From Salegentibacter sp. R32 (GTDB lineage Bacteria; Bacteroidota; Bacteroidia; Flavobacteriales; Flavobacteriaceae): 64,000 nt of DNA. The notes under the pieces were generated by a model. It was not told the origin of the DNA, did not search any database, and worked only from the letters and a program-made list of their open reading frames with translations. The position numbers were made by a program, and so were the translations under genes. Location: NCBI RefSeq assembly GCF_008692195.1, contig NZ_RXOM01000014.1, positions 1 to 64,000 of the forward strand. The letters run 5' to 3'. Numbering within the stretch: position 1 is the stretch's first letter; the number at the start of each line of letters is the position of its first letter. This document shows, piece after piece, positions 16,106 through 25,291 of this stretch.

Positions 16106-16411
16106 ATGGATTCTGAAATGATTATCTACCAAACCGAAGATGGCCAAACCAAAATACAAACCCGTTTAGAAAATGAAACGGTTTGGTTGTCTCAAGAGCA
16201 AATGAGCGAACTTTTTCAACGGGAGAGAAGTGTTATTACCAAACATATCGGGAAAATTTTTAAAGAAGGAGAATTAGAAGAAGAAAGCAATGTGCAAAAT
16301 TTGCACATTAGTGGTTCAGATTCCGCTGCCTTCGACTCCGCTCAGGCAACGGAATCTAAAGGGAAATCTGAGTGTAGTCGAACCTTGGAATCTGAGCGTA
16401 GTCGAAGATGA
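16106..16411 (+). pseudogene. rhuM: Truncated RhuM-family protein
   Basis: The first ~70 residues match the N-terminus of RhuM/virulence proteins often found inside hsd loci: MIIYQTEDGQTKIQTRLENE, VWLSQEQMSELFQRERSVIT, then GKIFKEGELEEESNVQ. Normal proteins are ~300 residues or more. Here the frame runs into repeat DNA (16319-16411, with GAGCGTAGTCGAAG-type units and their inverse CTTCGACTCCGCTC) and stops after 101 codons. The rest of rhuM is missing, replaced by the GIY-YIG-hsdS gene, whose ATG overlaps this stop by 4 bases. Confidence 0.75.
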
Positions 16412-18123
16412 AGGGATACACCTACATATTAGAATGTTCCGATGGAAGTTACTATACTGGGAGTACCAATAACCTAGAACTGCGAATCAAGCAACACCAA
16501 AACGGTGAAGGTGCTAACCATACCAAAAAAAGACTTCCTGTTAAACTGATATATTTTGAAGAATTTGACAGAATAGACCAAGCTTTTTATAGAGAAAAAC
16601 AAATACAAGGTTGGAGCCGAAAAAAGAAAGAGGCACTTATGGATGGAAAATTAAAAGATTTACATAAAGAAGCTGAATGTAAAAACGATACCCATTATAA
16701 AAACTGGGGTTCGGCTCCGCTCACCCCACGAAATAACCTGAATACTGAGCAAAACCCATTGACCGAGCGTAGCTTGTTGCCTGAGCATAGTCCGTTGACT
16801 GAGCGTAGTCCGTTGACTGAGCGTAGTCGAAGTCAACATTCCCCCAAAAAATACGACAGCTACAAAGCTTCTGGTGTAGAATGGTTAGGAGAGATTCCGG
16901 AGCATTGGGAAGTATTACCTTTATTTGCATTAACTGAATTAAAATCTAAAACAGATAATATAAATGAACAACTTTTGTCTGTTTATTTGGATAAAGGGGT
17001 TATTCGATTTTCCGATGTAACCGCTAAAAGAACAAATGTAACTAGTTTAGATTTATCAAAATATCAACTTGTTGAACCAGGCGACTTTGTATTAAATAAT
17101 CAACAAGCGTGGAGAGGGTCTGTAGGTGTTTCTGAATATAAGGGAATTGTTAGTCCTGCCTATATTGTATTAAAATTAAGCGAAGTTATTAATTCAACTT
17201 TTGCTAATTATCTTTTTCGCAATGGCTTGATGGTAGGACAGTATTTAATAAACTCTAAAGGGGTTGGTACTATTCAAAGGAATTTATATTGGCCTTCCTT
17301 AAGAAGAGTAAATATTAATCTTCCACCCCTCCAAGAACAAAAAGCCATTGCTAGTTTTTTAGATCAAAAAACCAGTCAATTAGATTCTGCCGTAGCGCAA
17401 AAAGAAGCTTTAATCCAACTTTTAAAAGAGCGTAAGCAAATCCTGATACAAAATGCGGTTACAGGAAAAGTGGTTTGGAGCGAGAAAGAACAAAAAATGA
17501 TACCGCTTGCCCTGAGCGGGGTCGTAGGGAAAGACTCAGATGTCGAATGGATAGGTGAGATCCCGGAGCATTGGGAGGTGATGAATTTAAGATATGCTTT
17601 TGAATTTTTAAATAATAGAAGAATTCCATTAAGCGCAATTGAAAGAGAAAAAATGCAAGGGAAATTTCCTTACTACGGGGCTAGTGGAATTATTGATTAT
17701 GTTGATAATTATATTTTTAATGAAAAGTTAATTTTAATTGGAGAAGATGGTGCCAATTTATTAAGTAAATCAACACCTCTAGCTTTTGTTGCAGAAGGTA
17801 AATATTGGGTAAATAATCATGCTCATATTCTAAAGCCACTCTTTGAAGGATTTTCTTATTGGGCAGCATTACTTAGTCTGATAGATTATACAGTTTTTAT
17901 TTCTGGAGCAGCGCAACCGAAGTTATCTAGAGGAAACTTAGGTTCAGTAAAGGTTATTGTTCCATCTCCTGATGATTTAAAAGAGATTTGTGCTTATATA
18001 GAAAAAGAAAGTCAAAAAATAGACAAAGCCATTGCTTTACAACAAGCACAAATTGAAAAGCTAAAAGAGTATAAACAAAGTTTAATAGATGCCGCAGTGA
18101 CGGGGAAGGTAAATGTTTGTTAG
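16408..18123 (+). CDS. hsdS: GIY-YIG nuclease domain fused to type I specificity subunit HsdS
   Basis: Residues 1-80 are a GIY-YIG domain: GIY-like YTYIL at 4-8, YIG-like YYTGS at 15-19, Arg26, and the catalytic Glu63 in YREKQIQGW. Residues ~115-142 are a Thr-Glu-Arg-Ser-rich linker (PLTERSPLTERS) encoded by tandem GAGCGTAGTC repeats. From ~148 on there is a standard HsdS with two target-recognition halves. Each half opens with VEWLGEIPEHWEV or VEWIGEIPEHWEV and closes with the conserved helix (PPLQEQKAIASFLDQKTSQL ... LIQNAVTGKV and SLIDAAVTGKV). No ATG lies near the usual HsdS start, so expression seems to depend on the fusion. HsdS determines the DNA sequence recognised by the HsdMR complex. 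The extra domain might nick DNA, or be a passenger brought in by the repeat. Confidence 0.85.
   Translation: MKGYTYILECSDGSYYTGSTNNLELRIKQHQNGEGANHTKKRLPVKLIYFEEFDRIDQAFYREKQIQGWSRKKKEALMDGKLKDLHKEAECKNDTHYKNWGSAPLTPRNNLNTEQNPLTERSLLPEHSPLTERSPLTERSRSQHSPKKYDSYKASGVEWLGEIPEHWEVLPLFALTELKSKTDNINEQLLSVYLDKGVIRFSDVTAKRTNVTSLDLSKYQLVEPGDFVLNNQQAWRGSVGVSEYKGIVSPAYIVLKLSEVINSTFANYLFRNGLMVGQYLINSKGVGTIQRNLYWPSLRRVNINLPPLQEQKAIASFLDQKTSQLDSAVAQKEALIQLLKERKQILIQNAVTGKVVWSEKEQKMIPLALSGVVGKDSDVEWIGEIPEHWEVMNLRYAFEFLNNRRIPLSAIEREKMQGKFPYYGASGIIDYVDNYIFNEKLILIGEDGANLLSKSTPLAFVAEGKYWVNNHAHILKPLFEGFSYWAALLSLIDYTVFISGAAQPKLSRGNLGSVKVIVPSPDDLKEICAYIEKESQKIDKAIALQQAQIEKLKEYKQSLIDAAVTGKVNVC
16756..16834 (+). 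repeat. Tandem GAGCGTAGTC-type repeats inside the coding sequence
   Basis: Four variants of the unit TTGACTGAGCGTAGTC follow each other in the GIY-YIG/HsdS linker, related to the flavobacterial dispersed repeat with CTTCGACTCCGCTCAG arms seen at 16319-16411 and near 60740 and 62690. They keep the frame open and encode (P)LTERS. Confidence 0.7.
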
Positions 18124-18128
18124 AGGGG

Positions 18129-18221
18129 ATGAATTATACAGGAGGAGATATAAATAGATTAGGAGAGCGTCTTAGAGAGTGTAAAGGAAAACACATTTCT
18201 GATGAAGATTTAGATCTTTAA
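18129..18221 (+). pseudogene. 30-codon remnant of a defence-associated gene
   Basis: The frame MNYTGGDINRLGERLRECKG ... ISDEDLDL stops early. It looks like the N-terminal 30 residues of a larger protein. The IxRLGxRLR...DEDL pattern resembles the start of some RelA/SpoT-domain proteins found in defence islands, but this is a weak recollection. It lies 5 bases after hsdS. It could be a real small ORF or a deletion remnant. Confidence 0.3.
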
Positions 18222-18347
18222 CCTTAAATTTGAATAAAAGTGATAGTTATTTAAAATCAGAAACTTATACATTATATAGGTAGTTTAATAAATAGATAGT
18301 TGTAATTCAAGTAAAATTAAATTAAATTCATTATTTAAATACTAAAA

Positions 18348-19718
18348 ATGAGTGTTGAAATAAATTTAAAAAACAATCAAACAGTAAATCTTAATGCCGT
18401 TAAAAGTTTGGAAGATGAATCTGGAGATATATTACTGAAAGATGAATATGGTAAAGATTGGATTATAATAGAGGTTAAAAATAATGAGACCTCTATCTCT
18501 TTCAAAGATGAAGAAATATCGGAAAGTGAAGAGATTCTTCGAGAAAAAATTGATGCAATTTTTATCGATTTTATAGAGTCTGAACAACAAGGTACAGAAA
18601 AAACAGATATTGATAATGAAACGGAGGTTCAACCATTCGATCCAGAAGCAATAAAAGTTCACGCAAAACAATTTAGTCTTCGTCTTATTTATGATATGAT
18701 TAAAGATGAGGACATTGACTTATCTCCGGATTTTCAAAGAAATGTAGTTTGGTCGTCTAATCAGAAATCTAGATTAATAGAAAGTATTTTATTAAGAATA
18801 CCTCTTCCTATGTTTTATTTTGCTGAAGAATCTGATGGGAGAATTACAATCGTAGATGGTCTTCAGAGATTGACAACTATTCGAGAATTTATGGAAAATA
18901 GATTCCCTTTGAAAGGATTAGAATATTTGAGTGAAAGTTGTGGAGGTAGATATTATGAATCAGAAAAAGGTAAAGATGGTTTAGATAAAAAATATTATAG
19001 ATGGTTTAATCAAACTCAATTTTCTGTTAATGTAATAGATCCCTCTTCTCCTCCAAAAGTAAAATACGATATATTTCGAAGAATAAATACCGGAGGTAAA
19101 CCTCTCAATAATCAAGAGATTAGGAATTGTTTAGCCGGAAAAGGATTAAGGAAAACTATAAGAGATATGGCTGAACTTGATGAATTCAAAATAGCAACAA
19201 ATTATAGTATTCGTTCACGGAGGATGGATGATCAGGAAATAGCTCTTCGATTTATTCTTTTCCATCAGCTATTTGACCAAAATGAAAATGTAGAAAATTA
19301 TTCAGGTTATATGGAGTCTTCATTAAATGACATTACGGAATCAAATAGAAATACTTCTGCAGAAACTCTATCTCATTATGTGACTAAGTTTAGAAATTCT
19401 ATGCTCAATGCAAAATACTTATTTGGATGTCGATACGCATTTAGAAAAATAAGATTGAAAGATATCGAACCTGATGCAAGAAAACAACTTATTAATAAAG
19501 CACTTTTTGTTGCTACATCTGTTCTTTTATCTTATGAGAATCATTCTGATATAATTGATAAAAATAAAGAGCTTGCGCTTTTAAAACCTTTAGCACAATT
19601 AATTGAAAATGATCAGCAATTATTAGACAATTTGTCATATGGCACAAATTCAAGGAATAACATCATATATGTTTTTGAAAAAATTGAAAAATTAATAGAT
19701 GATACATTAATTAGATAG
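18348..19718 (+). CDS. DUF262-domain protein (GmrS/RloF-like)
   Basis: The 456-residue protein carries the DUF262 (ParB-like) core at ~103-270: LSPDFQRNVVW (126-135), SRLIESILLRIPLPMFYFAE and the hallmark DGLQR at 170-174, then FRRINTGGKPLNNQEIRN. DUF262 proteins include the GmrS half of type IV enzymes and RloF proteins encoded inside type I loci. The DGxQR motif is linked to nucleotide hydrolysis. No HNH nuclease (DUF1524) follows, so the nuclease half is missing or supplied by a partner. An acidic N-terminal ~100 residues is unrecognised. The start is ATG, and the next gene begins 2 bases after the stop. Inserted between hsdS and hsdR, this three-gene unit is probably an anti-phage module. 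Confidence 0.8.
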   Translation: MSVEINLKNNQTVNLNAVKSLEDESGDILLKDEYGKDWIIIEVKNNETSISFKDEEISESEEILREKIDAIFIDFIESEQQGTEKTDIDNETEVQPFDPEAIKVHAKQFSLRLIYDMIKDEDIDLSPDFQRNVVWSSNQKSRLIESILLRIPLPMFYFAEESDGRITIVDGLQRLTTIREFMENRFPLKGLEYLSESCGGRYYESEKGKDGLDKKYYRWFNQTQFSVNVIDPSSPPKVKYDIFRRINTGGKPLNNQEIRNCLAGKGLRKTIRDMAELDEFKIATNYSIRSRRMDDQEIALRFILFHQLFDQNENVENYSGYMESSLNDITESNRNTSAETLSHYVTKFRNSMLNAKYLFGCRYAFRKIRLKDIEPDARKQLINKALFVATSVLLSYENHSDIIDKNKELALLKPLAQLIENDQQLLDNLSYGTNSRNNIIYVFEKIEKLIDDTLIR

Positions 19719-19720
19719 TT

Positions 19721-20872
19721 GTGAGTACTCTAGAAATAAAAAATTTTAAGTGTTTTAATAATATATCAATACCTCTTAATCGGTTAACAGTTTTTGCAGG
19801 TAACAATGCAAATGGAAAAAGTACTGCCATACAATCTCTTTTATTCCTTAGGAGGACAATTGAACATTGTGCTATATGGACTGATGATTTTTCTGATAAA
19901 AATTATCATTTTGAAAGAGCTAACGGATTATCCGTAGAATTAAATGGTTCTTATGGCTTATCGCTAGGTACTAGCTCCGAGGTGATTTCTTTTAATGCAG
20001 AAAGTCAATGTATTCAACTTGGTATAAAATCTAATAATGAAAATCTATCTGTCGAATATGATATACCTTCGGAAAGTGTATTATGGTTAAAACCTGAAAA
20101 TGTCAAAAATAGTTTAAATGATGATTTCTTTTTATTCAAACAGGAATTTTATTATTTAAATGCTGAAAGAATAGGTCCTAGACTAAACAATGATATTAAA
20201 TTTTATGATTTTCCAAATACCGGCTATGATGGTTCATTATCTGCTCAACTATTAGGCGATCCTACTTTTGAATATGGGTTTAAGGTTGACGATTTTAGAA
20301 AATTCGATACTAACAATAATTTGAGGTTGGGCTCTCAAGTTAATAGTTGGCTAAATTTTATTATTCCTGGAAATGAAATAGAAAGTAATTTCGATTCTAA
20401 ATTAATGGCTGCACAAATTAGAATGAAGAATAATTTTAGTAATGGAGAGTCTGTATTGGCTACAAATATTGGTTTTGGATTGAGTTATGTTTTACCAATT
20501 ATTCTTACGGGTTTGATAGCAAAGAAAGATACACTATTTTTAGTGGAAAATCCCGAGGCGCATTTGCACCCATCTGCACAATCACGAATAGGTCAATTTC
20601 TAACGAAAGTGGCTTCTGCAGGTGTAAATATTATTCTTGAAACACATAGTGATCATGTACTGAATGGAATACAAATAGCTTTAGCAGAAAAAGTTTTACA
20701 GCCTAATGAGGTTACAATAAATTTTTTCTCGAGATCAAACGATCAAAAGCAACCAGTTGTTAAAAGTATAGAAATCAATGAAAAAGGAGAGTTATCCTCC
20801 TGGCCTGAAGGTTTTTTTGATCAATCTCAAAAAGATTATGCTTCGCTTTTAAAATTAAGGAGGAATGATTAG
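19721..20872 (+). CDS. DUF3696-like AAA/SMC-type ATPase
   Basis: The 383-residue protein starts with GTG. N-terminal LEIKNFKCFNNISIPLNRLT leads into Walker A GNNANGKST (27-35). A signature-like segment NIGFGLSYVLP (249-259), Walker B with LFLVENPEAHLHPSAQS (272-288) and a D-loop/switch ETHSDH (307-312) follow. This is the arrangement of DUF3696/OLD-type ABC ATPases, which often act with nuclease or toxin partners in phage defence. There is no Toprim domain, so it is not a full OLD nuclease. It is flanked within 2 bases by the DUF262 gene and overlaps the third gene by 8 bases, so the three are a translationally coupled unit. It probably senses a phage event and switches the partner on. Confidence 0.8.
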   Translation: MSTLEIKNFKCFNNISIPLNRLTVFAGNNANGKSTAIQSLLFLRRTIEHCAIWTDDFSDKNYHFERANGLSVELNGSYGLSLGTSSEVISFNAESQCIQLGIKSNNENLSVEYDIPSESVLWLKPENVKNSLNDDFFLFKQEFYYLNAERIGPRLNNDIKFYDFPNTGYDGSLSAQLLGDPTFEYGFKVDDFRKFDTNNNLRLGSQVNSWLNFIIPGNEIESNFDSKLMAAQIRMKNNFSNGESVLATNIGFGLSYVLPIILTGLIAKKDTLFLVENPEAHLHPSAQSRIGQFLTKVASAGVNIILETHSDHVLNGIQIALAEKVLQPNEVTINFFSRSNDQKQPVVKSIEINEKGELSSWPEGFFDQSQKDYASLLKLRRND

Positions 20873-21638
20873 TCTATTTTTATTAAATGAATCGATCTCT
20901 GATATAGAATTTGGTGACTTTCAATCTGGAATAGACGATTTAATATTAATTGATTCTGACAAGGATGATATATTTTTTAAAAATTCAAATGTTTATAATA
21001 TAGATAATTATTTAGGGTTATGTGAGAATTATTCTCAAGAAAATCAATTTAGAATTGAATTTTTAGAAAAGTTAGAAAATCATGATTCTAATCCACAATC
21101 GGTAGATGATCTTAGAAAGATCTTTCCCAAAAGAGCCAATGGTTTTCTTGGCATTGATTTCTCTAAAATATGTATAGAAGAAAATTTGTGTGTTGCTAAT
21201 AATAATGACTTTTCAATTTTTAAGGAATATTACACTTCGTTAGTAACTTTTTCAAATTTTAAAGACCTGAAACAAGTTTGCTTTCCTAATATTATTTTTT
21301 CGCAAGATTCAGAAAATCAGCTTATTGCTTATGGGGAGAGTAAATATTTTAAACAATGTATAGAACAATTTGAAATTCTAGAAAAGTATTTGAAATCTTG
21401 GGGTAGAGGTAATTTTAGTTATCAAGACCTGAATGATAAAACAGCAATTACTATAAGCCCAGAATCAACTACTACTATGAGAAAATACCGAGATGATCGA
21501 GTTTTTTCTTTACCTGATGGGGGTACAGGTGTGTTTGAATTACATATAAAACTTGGTAATATAAGAATTCATCTTTTAGAAGATAATATAAAGAAAAAAA
21601 TAATAATAGGATATATAGGTAAACATTTAAAAATTTGA
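20865..21638 (+). CDS. Third protein of the DUF262/ATPase unit, RelE-like C-terminus
   Basis: The 257-residue protein has no match I can name over its first ~205 residues. The last ~45 residues (RVFSLPDGGTGVFELHIKLG, then NIRIHLLEDN and IIIGYIGKHL) have the pattern of a compact RelE-like or similar beta-sheet domain: aromatic-His-x-Lys, Arg-Ile-His strand, then IGYIGxHL. In this position it could be the effector (RNase-like) of the module. That is inference from the tail only. The start overlaps the end of the ATPase gene by 8 bases. The stop is 7 bases before hsdR, which ties the whole unit into the hsd operon. Confidence 0.6.
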   Translation: MISLFLLNESISDIEFGDFQSGIDDLILIDSDKDDIFFKNSNVYNIDNYLGLCENYSQENQFRIEFLEKLENHDSNPQSVDDLRKIFPKRANGFLGIDFSKICIEENLCVANNNDFSIFKEYYTSLVTFSNFKDLKQVCFPNIIFSQDSENQLIAYGESKYFKQCIEQFEILEKYLKSWGRGNFSYQDLNDKTAITISPESTTTMRKYRDDRVFSLPDGGTGVFELHIKLGNIRIHLLEDNIKKKIIIGYIGKHLKI

Positions 21639-21645
21639 TTAAAAG

Positions 21646-24600
21646 ATGCCTAACCAAACCAACGAACAAGCCTTAGAAGCCACGATACAAAAACAACTCA
21701 CCGGTACCAACCTAGAAGCCTTACCAAATGATGAGGTGGCAGAACCGGCAGGTGAATATGCTTCCGGAAAAGACTATGTGATTGGTTGGCCGGAAAACTT
21801 TAACGCGAAATATGCCTTAGATGAAAAGCATTTTTGGAGCTTTTTAGAAAACACCCAACAAGAAGACTTAGAAAAACTACAACGCCATAGCGATTGGAAG
21901 CTTAAAATTTTAGAGCGTTACGACCGGATGGTTAAAAAATATGGTATCCTGCATTTGCTTAAAAAGGGCTTGGCGGTAGAAGATGCGCATTTTACGCTTT
22001 TTTATCAATTACCCTTAGCCAGTAGCAGTCCACGTGTACACGATAATTTTAATAGCAATCAATTTAGCGTTACACGACAATTACGCTATTCAGAAGCCAA
22101 TCCGCGGGAAGAGATCGATATGGTTTTGTTTATCAATGGGATTCCGGTGATCACCATCGAACTCAAAAATCATTGGACGGGACAAAATGCGAGGGTACAC
22201 GGTCAAAACCAATATAAGTTTAAACGCGATAACCGTCAGCCATTGCTTCGTTTTGCTCGATGTTTAGTACATTTTGCTGTCGATACCGATGAGGTATATA
22301 TGACGACTAAACTCAATGGGAAAGATACCTTTTTCTTACCTTTTAATAAAGGCAATCAAAATGGAAAAGGCAATCCTGTAAATCCGTTTGGCCATAAAAC
22401 CGCTTACCTTTGGCAAGAAGTACTCACCCGAAAGAGCTTAGCGAACCTTATTCAGCATTTTATTCGGTTAGATGGTAGCAAAAAAGATGCGTTAAATACG
22501 CGTACCTTGTTTTTTCCGCGTTACCACCAATTAGATGTAGTTCGTAAAATCGTGGAAAATGCTTCCCACAAAGGGGTAGGGCAAACCTATTTAATACAAC
22601 ATTCTGCGGGTTCAGGAAAATCGAATTCCATTACCTGGGCCGCCTATCAGTTATTAGAGACTTATCCGGTTAATGAAAAGGTTCCTGGAAGTAAAGGCAT
22701 AGAGCAACCTTTATTTGATTCGGTAATTGTAGTAACAGACAGACGCTTGCTGGATAAACAGATTCGAGAAAACATTAAAGATTTTTCAGAACAGAAAAAT
22801 ATAGTTGCTCCCGCACATTCTTCAAAGCAGTTACGGGAAAATTTAGAAGTAGGTAAAAAGATTATCATTACCACCATCCAAAAGTTCCCCTTTATCATCG
22901 AAGGAATTTCCGATTTAAGCGATAAACGTTTTGCGGTACTCATTGATGAAGCCCATAGTTCCCAAAGTGGAATTGCTCATGATAAGATGAATCAGGCGAT
23001 GGGTCAGCAGGAAGAAATAGAAGACGCACAAGATAAAATTCTAGCGATGATGCAATCCCGTAAAGTGCGGGGCAATGCTTCTTACCTGGCTTTTACGGCA
23101 ACACCTAAGAATACGACCTTAGAGAAATTTGGCGTAAAGCAAGAGGACGGAAGCTTTCAACCTTTTCATCTTTATTCGATGAAACAGGCGATAGAGGAAA
23201 AATTTATATTAGACGTACTTGCCAATTACACTACCTATAAAAGCTATTATGAAATTGAAAAATCGATTGAAGATAATCCGCTTTTCGACACGGTTAAAGC
23301 ACAGAAAAAGTTAAAAGCTTACGTAGAATCTAACCAGCAAACCATCACGACCAAAGCGGAGGTGATGTTAGATCACTTTATAGGAAAAGTAGTAAACACC
23401 AAAAAGCTAAAGGGGAAAGCGAAAGCCATGGTGATTACCCAAAGTATCCAATCGGCAATTAAATATTACAAATCTTTAAATCGAATTTTAGAACAACGGA
23501 GAAATCCATTTAAAGTATTGATCGCGTTTTCGGGAGAAAAAGAGTTGGAAGGAATCACCTATTCGGAAGCGGAAATGAATGGTTTTGGGGAGAAAGATAC
23601 CAAAGATTTTTTTGATAAAGATGAGTACAGAATTTTGGTCGTCGCCAATAAATACCTTACAGGATTCGATCAGCCCAAGTTAACCACAATGTACGTTGAT
23701 AAGAAACTACAAGGGGTATTAGCCGTACAAGCTTTATCTCGTTTAAACCGTGCAGCTGATAAGTTAGGGAAGAAAACAGAGGATGTTTTTGTGTTAGACT
23801 TTTTTAATACCACAGACGAAATCAAGGAGGCGTTCGATCCATTCTATACTGCAACTTCCTTAAGTAAAGCCACCGATGTAAATGTATTACACGAATTAAA
23901 AGATGCCTTGGATGAGGTAGGAGTTTATGAACAAGAAGAAGTAGAAGAGTTTATTCAGCAGTATTTTGATGGTGTAGAGGGAAACTTGCTAAGCGCTTTA
24001 ATTGACGTGCCGGCAGATCGCTTCAATATCGAATTAGATTGGGAAAAAGAAGAAGACAAAGCTGACTTTAAAATTAAAGCCAAACAGTTCTTAAAGATAT
24101 ACGGTCAAATGGCGGCAATTCTACCGTACGAAATATTGGCTTGGGAGAAGTTATTCTGGTTCTTAAAATTTTTGATTCCAAAGTTAGTCGTCACAGATCC
24201 AAATAGTCCTAACGTAGACGAAGTTTTAGAATCAGTTGATTTATCGACGTATGGCCTGGAGAGAACAAAACTTAATGAGGGAATTCAATTAGAGGAAGAC
24301 GATAGTGAGTTGCAACCCCAAAATCCCGGACCACGTGGTGCACACGGGGAGAAAGAAGAAGATATTCTGGAAAATATCATCAAGAGTTTTAATGAACGTT
24401 GGTTTCAGGGATGGGAAGCGACACCTGACGAACAGCGTATCAAATTTTTACAAATTAGTAAGCAAATTAAAGCACATCCCGATTACGAAACGAAAGTAGC
24501 TCAAAATGCCGACCAACAAAATTCTGATTTAGCACTCAAAAGAATTTTGGAAGAGGTGATGAGAAATCAACGTAAAAATGAACTCGATCTTTACCGTTTA

Positions 24601-24672
24601 TTTGCTAAGGATGATTCATTTTATCAAGCTTTTTTTAACTCGATGAAGGTAATGATAGAGAAAAACTTGTAA
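21646..24672 (+). CDS. hsdR: Type I restriction endonuclease subunit HsdR
   Basis: The 1008-residue protein is full length. The nuclease domain has Asp158 in EEIDMVLFING and Glu172-Leu-Lys174 in ITIELKNHW. The motor has Walker A HSAGSGKSNS (319-328), DEAH at 434-437 in VLIDEAHSSQSG, AFTATPKN (helicase motif III) and a second RecA-like domain with LTGFDQPKLTTMYVDK and ALSRLNR. HsdR translocates DNA and cuts it when the HsdMS complex meets unmethylated sites. No defect is visible, so the restriction subunit is intact while hsdM is interrupted. The complex needs HsdM for assembly, so restriction should be off unless the stop is bypassed. It is the last gene of the hsd operon. Confidence 0.93.
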   Translation: MPNQTNEQALEATIQKQLTGTNLEALPNDEVAEPAGEYASGKDYVIGWPENFNAKYALDEKHFWSFLENTQQEDLEKLQRHSDWKLKILERYDRMVKKYGILHLLKKGLAVEDAHFTLFYQLPLASSSPRVHDNFNSNQFSVTRQLRYSEANPREEIDMVLFINGIPVITIELKNHWTGQNARVHGQNQYKFKRDNRQPLLRFARCLVHFAVDTDEVYMTTKLNGKDTFFLPFNKGNQNGKGNPVNPFGHKTAYLWQEVLTRKSLANLIQHFIRLDGSKKDALNTRTLFFPRYHQLDVVRKIVENASHKGVGQTYLIQHSAGSGKSNSITWAAYQLLETYPVNEKVPGSKGIEQPLFDSVIVVTDRRLLDKQIRENIKDFSEQKNIVAPAHSSKQLRENLEVGKKIIITTIQKFPFIIEGISDLSDKRFAVLIDEAHSSQSGIAHDKMNQAMGQQEEIEDAQDKILAMMQSRKVRGNASYLAFTATPKNTTLEKFGVKQEDGSFQPFHLYSMKQAIEEKFILDVLANYTTYKSYYEIEKSIEDNPLFDTVKAQKKLKAYVESNQQTITTKAEVMLDHFIGKVVNTKKLKGKAKAMVITQSIQSAIKYYKSLNRILEQRRNPFKVLIAFSGEKELEGITYSEAEMNGFGEKDTKDFFDKDEYRILVVANKYLTGFDQPKLTTMYVDKKLQGVLAVQALSRLNRAADKLGKKTEDVFVLDFFNTTDEIKEAFDPFYTATSLSKATDVNVLHELKDALDEVGVYEQEEVEEFIQQYFDGVEGNLLSALIDVPADRFNIELDWEKEEDKADFKIKAKQFLKIYGQMAAILPYEILAWEKLFWFLKFLIPKLVVTDPNSPNVDEVLESVDLSTYGLERTKLNEGIQLEEDDSELQPQNPGPRGAHGEKEEDILENIIKSFNERWFQGWEATPDEQRIKFLQISKQIKAHPDYETKVAQNADQQNSDLALKRILEEVMRNQRKNELDLYRLFAKDDSFYQAFFNSMKVMIEKNL

Positions 24673-24723
24673 ATTCTTTTGAATTCCTATTAGGAAGATT
24701 ACCATACAAGAGTGAACACTAAA

Positions 24724-25243
24724 TGAAGAATAGTTGATTGATTTTGTTTTTCTGTTATAGTTCAAGCCAATTGGATCATCAACTTCAAAAAGGAGTGTAT
24801 GGAATCTATTGGGATGAAAGTACTTATACTGAACTGAAGATAATTGACGAAGAACGCTACGAATATATTCATCAAGCTTTGTTGCTGACGGATACCGTTG
24901 TTCAGGAAACTATTTGATAGACAACGGGACATTAAAATTACTGGGAAGATGTAAAGACGAACGAAAATATAAATTCAACGGAAAATTATATCGCATGCCC
25001 AGGCATTGGAAAATTAAAAAGGATAGTTTAATCAATACAACGGAAATTAGTTTTCCAAATTCGCTAGGGTTTAAACATAATCGAGAATAAAACCCTGGTT
25101 TATACTAAACATGAGAAGTTCACAATAAAAATAGATCGGTTAAGGAAAGGAGGAATTCGATATCAAGTTTGGAATAGCCCCAAACCTATGGTCGATGTCC
25201 CGGATTTCAGTTGGGACAATACCTCCATCTACCTTGGCCTATA
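24724..25243 (+). pseudogene. Frameshifted secreted-protein pseudogene
   Basis: Three consecutive fragments in different frames read as one protein. A start region with LILFFCYSSS is interrupted by TGA after four codons and continues as QLQKGVYGIYWDESTYTELK. Then comes a fragment with LKLLGRCKDERKYKFNGKLY, and finally one with KIDRLRKGGIRYQVWNSPKP ... DNTSIYLGL and a stop at 25243. The chain of plausible sequence with several stops or shifts indicates a decayed gene of ~170 residues. The family is unknown. Confidence 0.6.
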
Positions 25244-25291
25244 GAAAAGAAGCTAAAGCTTGCAAATTAAACCAATAGCTCAACAATTTAA

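Noticed and set aside
16756-16834. CRISPR-like tandem repeats
   Set aside because: Units are ~16 bases without spacers and lie in a coding frame. They are a dispersed flavobacterial repeat.
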